From contig JAETXT010000010.1 of the NCBI GenBank assembly GCA_019188255.1, forward strand, positions 3,038,001-3,102,000: DNA of 64,000 nucleotides. The letters run 5' to 3'. Position 1 is the stretch's first letter, and the number at the start of each line of letters is the position of its first letter. The notes under the pieces were generated by a model, which was given only the letters and a program-made list of their open reading frames with translations, was not told where the DNA came from and did not search any database. The position numbers and the translations under genes are program-made. This DNA is from Verticillium longisporum (taxonomy: Eukaryota > Ascomycota > Sordariomycetes > Glomerellales > Plectosphaerellaceae). Below are positions 13,701-27,200 of this stretch, one piece after another.

Positions 13701-15870
13701 GGGATTAAGTAATAAGAATTATTAATAATAATAGAAAACTTAGAATATTAATATTATTACTTTAAAAGTATAGGTTAAGTCTTTATAATATTAACTAATT
13801 ATTAAGCCTTTAAGGGTATTTTATAGGCTTTAGCTAAAGACCTTTAAGGAAGGCTTATATAATAAATATATTAATTATCGTCTTTTAATTTTAAAATTTA
13901 ATATTAATTTAGGGTTATAAACCTAGCTAATAGTTCCTTAAGACGATTAGATTATATAAGAGAATAAATATTAATAAATAATATATTCTTTATATTATCT
14001 AAAAAGCTATAATTAATAGAAGACTTAATTATAGATATTAAGCGAATTATTATAAAAATAAAGCTAAAGGATATTATAAATAGAGCTTATATTTAGCTAT
14101 CTAAGCGATATTATAAGGATAGAAGCTTATCTTTATATTAAGAAGATATTATAGGTCTAGGGAAAAGGGGCTTTTACCTTTTAAATAAAAGGTAATATAT
14201 ATTTACGCTATTATAATAAATAAAGCGGAAAAGAAAGCTTCTTTTTAACCGAGAAGCTAAGAAACTGAGGCTAGAAAGTTAATACTAATTCGCTAAAGGA
14301 TTAGAAAAGGGTCTAAGGAATCGATAAAGTTTAAGGTTATTATTCTAGATTAATATATTTTACGTTCTATTATAAAAGAGCTTATAAAGAATAAAATAAT
14401 ATTAAGGCCTATTTCTACCCTAGAATTTAAGAACTTAGTTAAAGGACTATAAACTATTAATTTAAGATACTCTTTTTAGAAAGAGAATATAAGCTAATAA
14501 ATTAGAAGAAGGGAAGGTTATATTATAGATAATTAAAGTACCCTCCTCTTTAAAGGACGATTAATTATCCTTATATAAGGAATACTCTATAAAGAGCTAT
14601 TTAAGTAATATTATAATAACCCCTAAATAGGATATATAGGGGTAAATAAGACCTTTAAGCTATTAATAAGGAAGTTTTATTAAGAAAATATATCTAGTAA
14701 CGTCCGCTATTATATCGCTAAATGCCTAGTATATTAAGGGACTTAAATACCTTAATATAGATTATATAAGAAGTTATAATCGCTATTACTCCTATCTTAT
14801 CTATTCTAAGAAATATCTTTAGATTTTATTATAGGCTTAAGCCCTATATTAAAGGATAATAGCTTAGAGTATAATTCTATCCTTATAATTATAGACCGAT
14901 TTATAAAAGCTATTTAATTCTTAGCTATATATAAGATATTAATAGCTATTAGCTTAAGTATAATCCTTTATAAGGAAATAGAGTATAAGTTCGGGAGCCT
15001 AGAGGGTATAATAAATAATAAAGATAAATTCTTTATAAATAAATTCTAAGAGGAATTCTATTAAGAAAGAGCGATTTAGTATTACCTCTTTATTACCTAT
15101 TACCCTTAAATAGATAAATAAATAGAGAGAACCTATTAAATATTAGAAAAATACTTTTATTATATTAACGATTAAGTATTAAAAGAATAACTATATTATT
15201 TTAAAAAAAATAAAATTCTTATATAATAATAGTATATATAGTACTATTAGCGTTTTACTATTTAAAGCCTTCTATAAATATTACCTTAAAGTAATTAATT
15301 ATATAGCCCTAAGAAAGGATATAAAAGTTTAAAGTATAAAGGAAAAGGTCGAGAAGATTATAATTATTTACTATATTATTAATGAAAATTAATAATATAT
15401 AATATATATTTAAGCTTTTAATTATAATAAGAGGTATATATTAAAAACCTTTAATATTAAGGATATTATAGGATTCTTTATTAAGAACTTCTAATTTAAA
15501 GTAGATTAGAAGCTAATATTATAATATATCTAAATCTAGATTATAGAATAAATAAATAAATAAGCTTATTATATAATACTCTTTAAGATTTACTCTGGAA
15601 TATATAATATCTTCCCTATCTCTTCCTTAAAGCTATAATATAATTACTAAATCGATATTAAATAACTAGCTTATTTCCCTAAATTAGAGGATAAATAGGA
15701 TAAATAGGAAATCGAAGATATTATATCCTATAAAGAGGATTAAAAGTAAAGGTTCTATTTAGTAAAATAGGCTAAATAATTAATAGAATATAATACTTAA
15801 GAACCTAAAAATTATTTTAAAAATATAATATAAACCTTAAAAAAGTACTAGAAATATTAAAAGTATAAAT
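10760..15870 (+). pseudogene. RIP-inactivated gag-pol with chromodomain of A1
   Basis: Best-preserved layout of family A. The reverse transcriptase catalytic box is at 13128-13139 and reads Tyr-Leu-Asn-Asp where active elements have Tyr-Leu-Asp-Asp, so even the catalytic Asp is mutated by a G-to-A change. Upstream, near 12,930, is a KLDIRDAYHRI-like core. The chromodomain (about 15,700-15,840) shows EIEDI, then RFYLVKW-like and TWEP-like motifs. Chromodomains of fungal elements such as MAGGY bind methylated H3K9; that family knowledge would fit insertion into silent repeats. Confidence 0.85.
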
Positions 15871-16019
15871 ATAAGCGATAAAATAAATAACTAAATTCCT
15901 AAATTAATTATTAATAAATTATTATATAAGGAAAATAAGAAAATAAAAATAGAACTCTAATATTAAGCCCTAATAATATTATTAATATATTAATTAGATA
16001 ATATAATAGCGCTTTATAA

Positions 16020-17830
16020 TTATTATTATCGGGATATTAACTCCCCTTTATCTTTATTTAAATAAAGGAAATATTATTCTAAATTATCTATTTTAATTAA
16101 ACTTTTAATAATTAGCTTATTAATATTCTTATTATTATTATTATTATTATTATTTTCTTTATTATCGCTAATAATCTATATAGCTTTCCGAGGAATTAAT
16201 CGAGTTCTCTTCGCTAAATAGCTAAGGGCTAGAGCTAGAATAAAGCGCTTAGCTAACCCTTTTAGGGTAATAATAGCTTTAGAAATAGGAATTTAAGCTA
16301 TAAATACTTCCTTAAAAGCTTTAGAATTATTAATATTATAATAAAGCTCTTCTTAAGCTTTATAGATATAAGCCTTAATATTAGCTACTTTCTTCTCCTT
16401 AATAGCTATAAGCTTGATAGCCTTCTCTATTATTTTATACTCTTTTATTTCTTCTTTCTTTATAGCTATTACCTCCTTCTTAATAATAATATTCTCTTTC
16501 TTATTTATAATAGAAGCTATAATAATATTAATATTCTTTAAAATATAAGAGGACGATTAGCTAATAAAGGTATAAATAAATAAGATTATTATTATTAAGG
16601 GTATTTATTAATAGATCGATAAGCTTAGAGTTAATAGGAAGTTTAGGGCGGCTATAGATTAATTTAATAGCGTTTTCGTTATCTAAAGGGTAATTATATA
16701 AATCGATATATAGATAGAAGAAAATAAGCTTAAAAATATTAGCCTCTTAATAATAAATAATATAATTAAATTAATAAATAATAATAGCTTCTTTAAGGGC
16801 TTTATAATTTAAAGGCTAAATTTATTAAAGAAGACTTAATTAATAAAAGGATATAAAATAAAGGGCTAAGAAACTTATAGATTAGCGAAGCTAGAGAGAT
16901 AATAATAAATATATTAAGGATATTTTAGTAAATAAATATTATATAATTAATAAAAGGGAACCTAAAAATTTAAATATAATCTATAATATTATAGAAATAA
17001 TTATTATTAGCTAGGTTAATAACGATTTCCGATATTTTCTTAAAATATTTAATTATTTTAGCGAAATAGGAGAAATAATAAGTATATTATTTCGATAAAT
17101 AATTATATAAGGTTATACCCTCGATAATATATATTTAATTATAAACCTCCTATTAGAAAACCTAAATAACCTTATAAAGGGGTTTAAGGATCTATAATTA
17201 TTAGCTAATATAGCTAAAAGCTTTAGCGAATTTATAATAAAATAAGCGCTTTTATCGAATTTATAAATAATATACTTAATATTAGAATAACTAGCTATAT
17301 AATTAATATTTAGCTAAGAGGCGAGTTTACTAAATAGTATTCGTATAAGGGGTTTATAGCCTTAGTATTAAGAAGCTAATAATTATAGGCCTAGGCTAAT
17401 TAAGGATTATATAAATATATTTCATTAAAATAAAAGGTAATATCTAATATTATAATAATCAAATAGAATAGTTAGGATATTTAAGGATAAGTATAAGATT
17501 AAGTAAATAAGATAGGAATACGATAAATTATAGGATTATCGATTATTAAAAGAAGCTAAGGATAGCGAGATCTAGGAGAGTTATAAATATAATAGAGAGA
17601 ACTTTATAAGATAAATATAATAAACTATTATTTATAAATTAATAATAAGGACTATTCTATATTATTATTTACTTTTAAGCTATTATTAATATTATTATTA
17701 TTATAATTTCTATAATATATCTAACCTAGCTCTATATTATAGCTATATTATGGAATAAAGCCTTATAAGTAATATATATTAGGGTACTAAGATACGTTAG
17801 CGAAGGCATTATAAGTTCTAGGGACTAGAC
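16020..17830 (-). other. Antisense frame in the tail of A1, unknown product
   Basis: Counterpart of the A2 frame, on the strand opposite to A1 gag-pol. Its end (Asn/Ser/Glu-rich, after a Lys/Ala-rich coiled-coil stretch) lies near 16,020-16,560. The (TTA)n run at about 16,125-16,155 is the complement of its AAT/AGT codon repeat. On the sense strand, about 17,430-17,700 can also be read as a charged protein segment, so the coding direction near the polypurine tract is uncertain. Product not recognised. Confidence 0.4.
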
Positions 17831-17848
17831 CTCTAGGAGGGGAGGTAA

Positions 17849-18045
17849 TATAAGGAATTAGATATTAAGAATCTAACCCTTATTCGTATTATTATAGATA
17901 CTTTAGCGATAAGCCCTAATTTAAAAGGAGAAGTCGAGGCTATACTTAATAGCCTCGATAAATTAAAGTTAATATAATAGTTTACCGATTATTCGTTAAT
18001 CTAATTACTTTCCCTAACCTAGGCCCTTAGCCCTATATATTTATA
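17849..18045 (+). repeat. 3' LTR of A1 (family A LTR, 197 bp)
   Basis: Preceded directly by the polypurine tract (AGGAGGGGAGG at 17835-17845) and followed by the duplication AAAGG at 18046-18050. It differs from the 5' LTR mainly by C/T and G/A changes. The central inverted-repeat arms are kept although the loop has changed. Confidence 0.94.
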
Positions 18046-20582
18046 AAAGGAAAGGATCGAGAAGATTATAAATATTCGCTAAATAATTAATGAAAATTAA
18101 TAGTATATAATATATACTTAAGCCCTCTATTATAATAAAAGATATATATTAAAAACCTTTAATATCGAGGACGTTATAGGACTCTTTATTAAGAACTTCT
18201 AATTTAAAGTAGATTAGAAGCTAATATTATAATATATCTAGGTCTAGATTATAGAACGGGTAAGCGAATAAGCTTATTATATAATATTTCTTAAGACTTA
18301 TTTTAGAATATATAATATCTTACCTATCTCTTCCCTTAAATTATAATATAATCGCTAAATTAATATTAAATAATTAGCTTACTTTTTTATATTAAAGGAT
18401 AAATAGGATAAATATGAAATCGAAGATATTATATTCTATAAGGAGGATTAAAAATAAAGGTTCTATTTAGTAAAATAAGCTAAATAATTAATAAAATATA
18501 ATACTTAAGAACCTAAAAGATATTTTAAAAATATAATATAAACCTTAAAAAAATACTAGAAATATTAAAAGTATAAATATAAATAATAGGATAAATAACT
18601 AAATTCCTAAATTAATTATTAATAAATTATTATATAAGAAAAATGAAGAAATAAAAATAGAACTCTAATATTAAGCTTTAATAATATTATTAATATATTA
18701 ATTAAATAATATAATAATACTTTATAGCTATTATTATTAAGATATTAATTCCCCTTTATCCTTATTTAAATAAAGGAAATACTATTCTAGGTTATTTATT
18801 TAAATTAAACCTTTAATAATTAATTTATTAATACTTTTATTATTATTATTATTATTATTTTCTTTATTATTATTAATAATTTATATAATCTTCTAAAGAA
18901 TCGATTAAGTTCTCTTTACTAAATAGCTAAGGGCTAGAGCTAGAGTAGAGCGCTTAATTAACCCCTTTAGAGTAATAATAGCTTTAGAAATAAGGATTCG
19001 AGCTATAAATATTTCTTGAAGAGCTTTAGAATTATTAATAATATAATAGAGCTCCTTTTAAATTTTATAAATATAAGCTTTAATATTAGCTACCTTCTTC
19101 TCCTTAATAATTATAAGCTTAATAGCTTTCTTTATTATTTTATACTCTTTTATTTCTTTCTTCTTTATAATTATAACTTCTTTCTTTATAATAATATTCT
19201 CTTTCTTATTTATAATAAAAGCTATAATAATCTTAATATTCTTCGAGATATAAGAGGATAATTAGTTAATAAAAGTATAGCTTAGGTAATAAGCGCCTTA
19301 AAGATATAAATAAATAGGATTATTATTATTAAAGGTATTTATTAATAGATTAATAAGTTTAAGGTTAATAAGAAGTTTAAAGTAGCTATAGATTAGCTTA
19401 ATCGTATCCTCCCTATTTAAAAAGTAATTATATAAATCGATATATAGATAGAAGAAAGTAAGCTTAAAAATATTAGCCTCTTAATAGTAAATAATATATT
19501 TAAATTAATAAATAATAATAGCTTCTTCGAGGGCTTTATAACTTAAAGGCCGAACCTATTAAAGAAGATTTAATTAATAAAGGGATATAAAATAAAGGGC
19601 TAAGAAACTTATAGATTAACGAAGCTAAAGAGATAATAGCGAATATATAGAGGATATCTTAATAAATAGATATTATATAATTAATAAAAAGGAACTTAAA
19701 ATTTAAATATAATCTATAGTATTATAGAAATAGCTATTATTAGCTAAATCGATAATAATTTCTAAGATTTTCTTAAAATATTTAATTATTTTAATAAAAT
19801 AAGAGAGATAATAAGCGCGCTATTTTAATAAATAATTATATAAAGTCGTACTCTTAATAATATATATTTAATTATAGACCTCCTATTAAATAAATTAAAT
19901 AACCCGATAAAAGGGCTTAAAGATCTATAATTATTAATTAATATAATTAAAAGCTTTAATAAATTTATAATAAGATAAATACTTTTATCGAATTTCTAGA
20001 TAATATATTTAATATTAGAACGATTAATTATATATTTAATATCTAGCTAAGAGGCGAGTTTATTAGAATAATATTTATATAAAGGGTTCCTAGCCTTAGT
20101 ATTAAGAAGCTTACGATTATAGGCCTAGGCGAGCTAGGGATTATATAAATATATTTTATCGAAGTAAAGGGTAATATCTAATATAATAGCGATTAAATAA
20201 AAGGATTAAAGTAATAAAGGATAAATATAAGATTAAGTAAATAAGATAGGAATATAATAAGTTATAATAATATTAATTATTAAAAAGAAGCTAAGGATAG
20301 CGAGATCTAGGAGAGTTATAAGCGTAATAGAGAGAACCTTATAATATAAGTACGATAAATTATTATCTATAAATTAATAATAAGGACTATTCTATATTAT
20401 TACCTACCTCTAAGCTATTATTAGTATTATTATTATTATAATTCCTGCAATATATCCGACTTAACTCTATATTACGATTATGCTACGGAATAGGCTCTAT
20501 AAATGATATATATTAGGGTAATAAGATACGCTAGCGAAGGTATCACGAGTTCTAGGGACTAGACCCCTAGGAGGGGAGGTAA

Positions 20583-20779
20583 TATAAGGAGTTAGATATT
20601 AAGAACCTAACCTTTATTTATATTATCGTAGATACTTTAGCAATAAGCTTAAATTTAAAAGGAGAAGTCGAGGCTATACTCGATAGCCTCGATAAGTTAA
20701 AGTTAATATAATAGCTTATTAATTATTTATTAATCTAATTACTTTCCTTAATCTAGGCCCTTAGCCTAATACCTTTATA
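20583..20779 (+). repeat. 3' LTR of A4 (family A LTR, 197 bp)
   Basis: TATAAGGAG to ACCTTTATA, directly after a polypurine tract, followed by CTTTA at 20780. The matching 5' LTR is outside the window. Confidence 0.92.
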
Positions 20780-20784
20780 CCTTT

Positions 20785-23700
20785 AAAGAAGAGGGGATTT
20801 TGATTATCTATAATATAATCTTCCCTTCTTCTAGCTTATTAGCTTATATTCTCTTTCTAAAAAAGATATCTTAGGTTAATAGCTTATAATCCTCTAACTA
20901 AGTCCTTAAATTCTAGGGTAAAAGTAAGCTTTAATATTATTTCGTTCTTTATAAGCTCCTTTATAATAGAATATAAGATATATTAATCTAGAATAATAAC
21001 CCTAAACTCTATCGATTCCTTAGACCTTTTCTTAATCCTTTAATAAATCGCTATTAACTTTCTAGCTTTAGCTTCTTAGCTTCGAGGTTAAAAAGAAGCT
21101 TTCTTTTCCGCTTTATTTCTTATAATAATATAAATATATATTACTTTTTATTTAAAAAGTAAAAGCCTTTTTTCCTTAAAGCTATAATATCTTCTTAATA
21201 TAAGGATAAGCTTCTATCCTTATAATATCGCTTAGATAGCTTAAATATAAGCTTAATTTATAATATCCTTTAGCTTTATCTTTACGATAATTCGCTTACT
21301 ATCTATAGCTAAGTCTTCTATTAATTATAGCTTTTTAAATAATGTAAGGAATATATTACTTATTAATATTTATTCTCTTATATAATCTAATTATCTTAAG
21401 AGATTATTAATCGGGTTTATAACCCTAGATTAGTATTAAATTTCGAAATTAAAAGACGATAATTAATATATTTATTATATAAGCCTTCCTTAAAGGTCTC
21501 TAGCTAAGGCTTATATAATACCCTTAAAGGCTTAATAATCGATTAATATTATAAAAACTTAATTTATACTTTTAAAATAATAATATTAATATTCTAAGCT
21601 TTTTATTATTATAAGTAATTCTTATTATCTAATCCTTTATCGCTATTCTATTAATAAAAGCTTTTATAAATAATAAATGATAAATCTTTAATTATTTTTA
21701 TATTTTTAGCTAAAGATCCTTAAAATAATATTATTTAATATATTAATCTTAACCTAATTTTCGAATATATAATCTTAATATTATAAGATTATAATAATAA
21801 TAAAAATAAGCTTTAATACTTTAAATGCTTTCTATACTTTAAATAGCTATTTAAATAATCCTTTCTTAACCTTTATAATATTTCCTTTTAATAATATTAA
21901 TAAAGATATTATTATTTTAGAATATCCTTTAATAAATTATTAATAAAAGTTAATAAATCCTAGGAATATTTATATATCTTTAAAGGACTTAAGGGGTTAT
22001 TAATTAATAATTATTTAGATATAATTTAAATCTATAATTATACTTTCTTTAGAGGTAATAAATTTAAGGAATTCTATTTTATTTTAATAGAATAAATATT
22101 TTAATTATTTTATAAAAAGCTTAAAATCTTAAAATCTTTTAAAGATTTATTAGAAATAAACTATATACTCCTCCCTTATTCTCGAATAAATTAAGATATT
22201 ATTTAAATAAATAATATAGATATTATTTAACAATTTAGCGAATATTTAATAAATATATATTTAGAATATAATAAAAGTATTTATAAGCCTAAATAATATT
22301 ATAATATATTTATAATATTTATATTAAATTTAGAATATAATTTTCTTTTAATTATTCTCTTTAATATAAATTTAATAATAAATATTCTAAATATTTATTT
22401 TAAAGAAATATTTTATTTTAATTAAATAATCTAAAAGTTTACTTATTAAAGGGAGAAGGTATTAATTCTTTATAATAATTATATTTAGATTTTAATAATC
22501 GATATATAAATATAAACTCTTATCTTTTTTTAATATAAATAATACTAAAGCCCCTATAAAGCTAATAGATTTCTTAATTCTCTTTATAGCCTCCCCTTCT
22601 ATTATATAGCGATAGAGCTCTTCTAGCTATTTATAGGATAATAAATAGATTAGCTTATAAAGAAGTTTAGCTTTTTCTTTTAAGTTTATTAAATATTCTA
22701 TATCTTTTAATATTAATAGGTCTTTCGTTAAATCTTTAGAGAATATATCTTTATATTCTATAAACTCTAAAAGGAGCGCTTTAATTTATTTATTATTAAA
22801 AGAAAGCTTATTAATAATAGGAATTATAATATCGAATATTATAATTACTATTTAAATAATATAAGTAATATAGGCTTTAGCTTTATCTTTAATTATTATC
22901 CTTATAAACTCCTTAAACTCTATATTAGATATATAGCCTTAAGTAAAGCATTAAATAATAATATCTATTTAAATATTTTCTTTATTTATATTATTATTAA
23001 ATAGAAGGATATACTTTAATTCTTTAAGTTATTATTCTATATATATAAATAATTAATATAATAATTAAAGTTAATTTTATATATTTAATAAATAGAATAA
23101 GAAGGCGAATAATCTATAGCTATTTACTATCTATTTATTAAACGTTTATAATTTAAGAGCTTCTATACCTTCTACCTCTTATAGCTTTAATAGCTAAATA
23201 AAAGTAAGATTAATAATATCTATAATAGCGCTAATGCCTAGGTTAATAGAGAATTTAATTTCCTTATTCTATTAGATAATAATCGTTAATACTTTTACGG
23301 TTTTCTTAATATTTATTTTTAATATAATATTCTTTAGGTCGGAATTTACGCTAAATCGTTTTCCGAGAATTCTATTATCTAGATACTTTTAAATTTAAAT
23401 AATTAGATATTAATAATTATAGCTTTTAGCTTTTATCGCTTAAGCTAAATATAATTCTATATTTAATACTTTAGCTTATTATAATATAAGTATATATTAA
23501 ATAATATTATAAGGGTAATATTTTAATTATTTAATAATATTCTTATAGAATAGGGGTTTAAGTTTCTTACTTATTTTAATATAATACCTTTATTATAATA
23601 AGAGGAATAACTTTATTTTATTAACGATTAATCTTATAGGGCTTCTCTCTTTAAGGCCTTATAGCTAGGGGTAGTATTATAAAGTTCGCCCTAAGTTAAT

Positions 23701-24251
23701 TAAGAATAAGTGTATTTCTTATGTTCTTATTATTTATTCTATAATTTATTAATATCCTATATTTATTAAGCCTTATATATAATCGCCTTAATATCCTTAA
23801 TAAGAATATAATATTCTATTAACTTATCCTTTATAAAGTAAAAGAATTATCGGAAATATTTAAAAATATATTCTTTATTATAATCTATACTTTCGCTAAA
23901 TAATTAATAGATATTCTCTTAATAATTAAAGAAGATAAAAAAGGAGATATCCTTGTTTCCTTAAAAGTAGAGTAAATATAATTACTTTTAATAAGCTAAG
24001 TTTTATAAATCCTTTAATAAGTATTCCTATTTTATAAAGTTTTAGAAATCTTCTTAATAGATATTTATATTATCTTTATTAAGGTCCTCTTTATAGATCG
24101 TTTTAAGGTTCTAGGCGTAATTTTACTATATTATTTATAAAATATATATAAATTTTATTATTAATTATTCTATAATTTAGGCTACGTTTATATTAAATTA
24201 GAAAGCGTTTCTAGCTTTAATTATAATAAATTAATTATTGATTTAAATAAT
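20785..24251 (-). mobile_element. Family A gypsy fragment A5, host of A4
   Basis: Minus-strand gag-pol fragment. From right to left on the minus strand: part of gag (up to 24,251), protease, reverse transcriptase (RT core about 22,450-22,300), RNase H, start of integrase (ends at the A4 insertion). The remaining 3' part should lie left of the window. Its 5' end (start of gag and 5' LTR) is missing: at 24,251 it meets plus-strand A7 with no LTR between them. Confidence 0.82.
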
Positions 24252-27200
24252 AATAATATTATTCGCCCTCTTATTCTATTTATTAGATATATAAAACCGA
24301 CCTTAATTATTATATTAATTATTTATATATATAGAACGATTTAAAGGGTTAAAATATATCCTTCTATTTAACGATAATATAAATAAAGAAAATATTTAAG
24401 TAAATATTATTACCCGATCCTTTACTAAGGGCTATATATTTAATATAGATCTTAAGGAGTTCGTAAAGATAGTAATTAAAGATAGAGCTAATACCTATAT
24501 CGCTTATATTATTTAAGTAATAATTATAATACTTAATATAATAATTCCTATTATCGATAAGCCCTCTCTTAATAATAAGTAAATTAAAGCGCTCCTTTTA
24601 GAATTTATAGAATTTAAAGACGTATTCTCTAAAGATTTAGCGAAAGAATTATTAATATTAAAAGATATAGAGTATTTAATAGATTTAAAAGAAAAGGCTA
24701 AACCTCTTTATAAGCTAATCTATTTATTATCCTAGAAATAGCTAGAAGAGCTCTATTATTATATAATAGAAGGGGAAGCTATAAAGAGAATTAAGAAATC
24801 TATTAACTTTATAGGGGCTCTAGTATTATTTATATTAAAGAAGGATAAGAGTTTACGTTTATATATCGATTATTAAAGTCTAAATATAATTATTATAAAG
24901 AATTAATACCCTCTCCTTCTACTAAGCGAATTCTTAGATTATTTAATTAAAGTAAAGTATTTCTTTAAAATAGATATCTAGGATATTTATTATTAAATTT
25001 ATATTAAAGAAAATAATTAATAGAAAACTATATTCTAAATTTAATATAAATACTATAAATATATTATAATACTATTTAAGCTTATAAATACTTTTATTAT
25101 ATTCTAAATATATATTTATTAAATATTTATTAAATTATTAGATAATTTCTATATTATTTATTTAAATAATATCTTAATTTATTTAGGAATAAGGGAGGAA
25201 TATATAGCTTATTTCTAATAAATCCTTAAGAAACTTCGAGATTTTAAGCTTTTTATAAAATAATTAAAATACTTATTCTATTAAGATAAAATAGAATTCC
25301 TTAAATTTATTATCCTTAAAGAAAATATAAGTATAGACTTGAATTATATTTAAATAATTATTAATTAATAACCCTTTAAATCTTTTAAAGATATATAAAT
25401 ATTCCTAAGATTTATTAACTTTTATTAACAGTTTATTAAAGGATATTCTAAGATAATAATACTTTTATTAATATTATTAAAAGGAAATATTATAAAAGTT
25501 AAGAAAGGACTATTTAAATAGTTATTTAAAGTATAGAAAGTATTTAAAGTATTAAAGCTTACTTTTATTATTATTATAATCTTATAATATTAGGATTATA
25601 TATTTAAAGGTTAAATCGAGATTAATATATTAAATAATATTATTTTAAGGATCTTTAGCTAAAAATATAAAAATAATTAAAGATTTATCATTTATTATTT
25701 ATAAAAGCTTTTATTAATAGAATAGCGATAAAGGATTAGATAATAAGAATTACTTATAATAATAAAAAGCTTAGAATATTAATATTATTATTTTAAAAGT
25801 ATAAATTAAGTTTTTATAATATTAATCGATTATTAAGCCTTTAAGGGTATTATATAAGCCTTAGCTAAAGACCTTTAAGGAAGGCTTATATAATAAATAT
25901 ATTAATTATCGTCTTTTAATTTCGAAATTTAATATTAACTTAGGGTTATAAACCTAGTTAATAGTCTCTTAAGACGATTAGACTATATAAGAGAATAAAT
26001 ATTAATAAATAATATATTCCCTATATTATTTAAAAAGCTATAATTAATAGAAGACTTAGCTTTAGATATTAAAGGAATTATTATAAAAATAAAATTAAAG
26101 GATATTATAAATAGAGCCTATATCTAAGCTATCTAGGTAATACTATAAGGATAGAAGCTTATCCTTATATTAAGAAGATATTATAGCTCTAGGGAAAAGG
26201 GGCTTTTACCCTTTAAATAAAGGGTAATATATATTTATATTATTATAATAAATTAAATAGAAAAGAAAGCTTCTTTCTAACCTTAATACTAAAAAGCTAA
26301 GGCTAGAAAATTAATAGCGATTTACTAAAGGATTAAGAAAAGGTCTAAAGAATTAATAGAATCTAAGGTTATTATTCTAGATTAATATATCCTATATTCT
26401 ATTATAAAGGAGCTTATAAAGAACGAAATAATATTAAAGCCTATTTCTATCCTAGAATTTAAAGACTTAATTAAAGGACTATAAGCTATTAATTTAAGAT
26501 ACTTTTTTTAGAAGGAGAATATAAACTAATAACCTAGAAGAAGGGAAGGTTATATTATAGATAATTAAAGTACTTTCCTCTTTAAAGGATATTAATTATC
26601 GCTATATAAGGAATGCTCTATAAAGAGCTATTTTAGTAATATTATAATAACCCCTAAATAAGATATATAAAGGTAAATAAGACCCTTAAGCTATTAGCGA
26701 GGAAGTTTTATTAAGAAAATATATCTATTAATATCTATTACTATATCGCTAAATACCTAATATATTAAAGGAATTAAATACCTTAATATAAAGTATATAG
26801 GAAGCTATAATTATTATTACTTCTATTTTATCCTTTTTAAGAAATATCTTTAGACTTTATTATAAGCTTAAATCCTATATTAAAGGATAATAGCTTAAAG
26901 TACGACTCTATCCTTATAATCATAGACCGATTTATAAAAGCTATTTAGTTCCTAGCTATATATAAGATATTAATAATTATTAGCTTAAGTATAATCCTCT
27001 ATAAAGAAATAGAATATAGGTTTAGGAGCCTAGAGGGTATAATAAATAATAGAGATAAACTCTTTATAAGTAAATTCTAAGAGGAATTCTATTAAGAGAG
27101 AGCGATTTAATATTACCTCTCTATTACCTATTACCTTTAAATAAATAAATAAATAGAGAGAACCTATTAAATACTAGAAAAATACTTTTATTATATTAAC

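Larger units (their letters stand above)
10503..18045 (+). mobile_element. Family A gypsy element A1, full length, nested in A4
   Basis: Complete 7,543-bp plus-strand element with 197-bp LTRs at both ends and a perfect AAAGG duplication (10498-10502 and 18046-18050). Removing it restores the A4 reading gtat-aaagg-aaagg as in the occupied-free copy near 15,340. Inside: gag from about 10,760, zinc-knuckle/protease zone near 11,800-12,150, reverse transcriptase about 12,900-13,400, RNase H about 13,550-14,000, integrase about 14,300-15,300, chromodomain about 15,700-15,840, tail to about 17,832, polypurine tract AGGAGGGGAGG, 3' LTR. It is heavily RIPed, with no open frame left. Confidence 0.94.
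10131..20779 (+). mobile_element. Family A gypsy element A4, 3' part, split by A1
   Basis: Plus-strand element whose left half is outside the window beyond A3. Visible parts are integrase at 10,131-10,497 and, after A1, 18,051-20,582 with the end of integrase, chromodomain (about 18,410-18,530; DEIEDII then RFYLVK-like), the 1.9-kb tail, polypurine tract ctaggaggggaggtaa (about 20,567-20,582) and 3' LTR. The sequence right of the LTR starts CTTTA (20780-20784), which continues into minus-strand integrase of A5, so A4 was itself inserted in A5. Confidence 0.87.

Noticed and set aside
16125..16160. TTA trinucleotide run as a microsatellite
   Set aside because: The run recurs at the same place in every family A copy, so it is part of the element (a codon repeat of the antisense frame), not an independent expansion.
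19016..19261. 81-codon open frame on the + strand
   Set aside because: It lies in the tail of A4, is almost all Ile/Leu/Asn/Tyr/Phe from AT-rich codons, and starts at a non-ATG codon. It is a chance frame in RIPed DNA.
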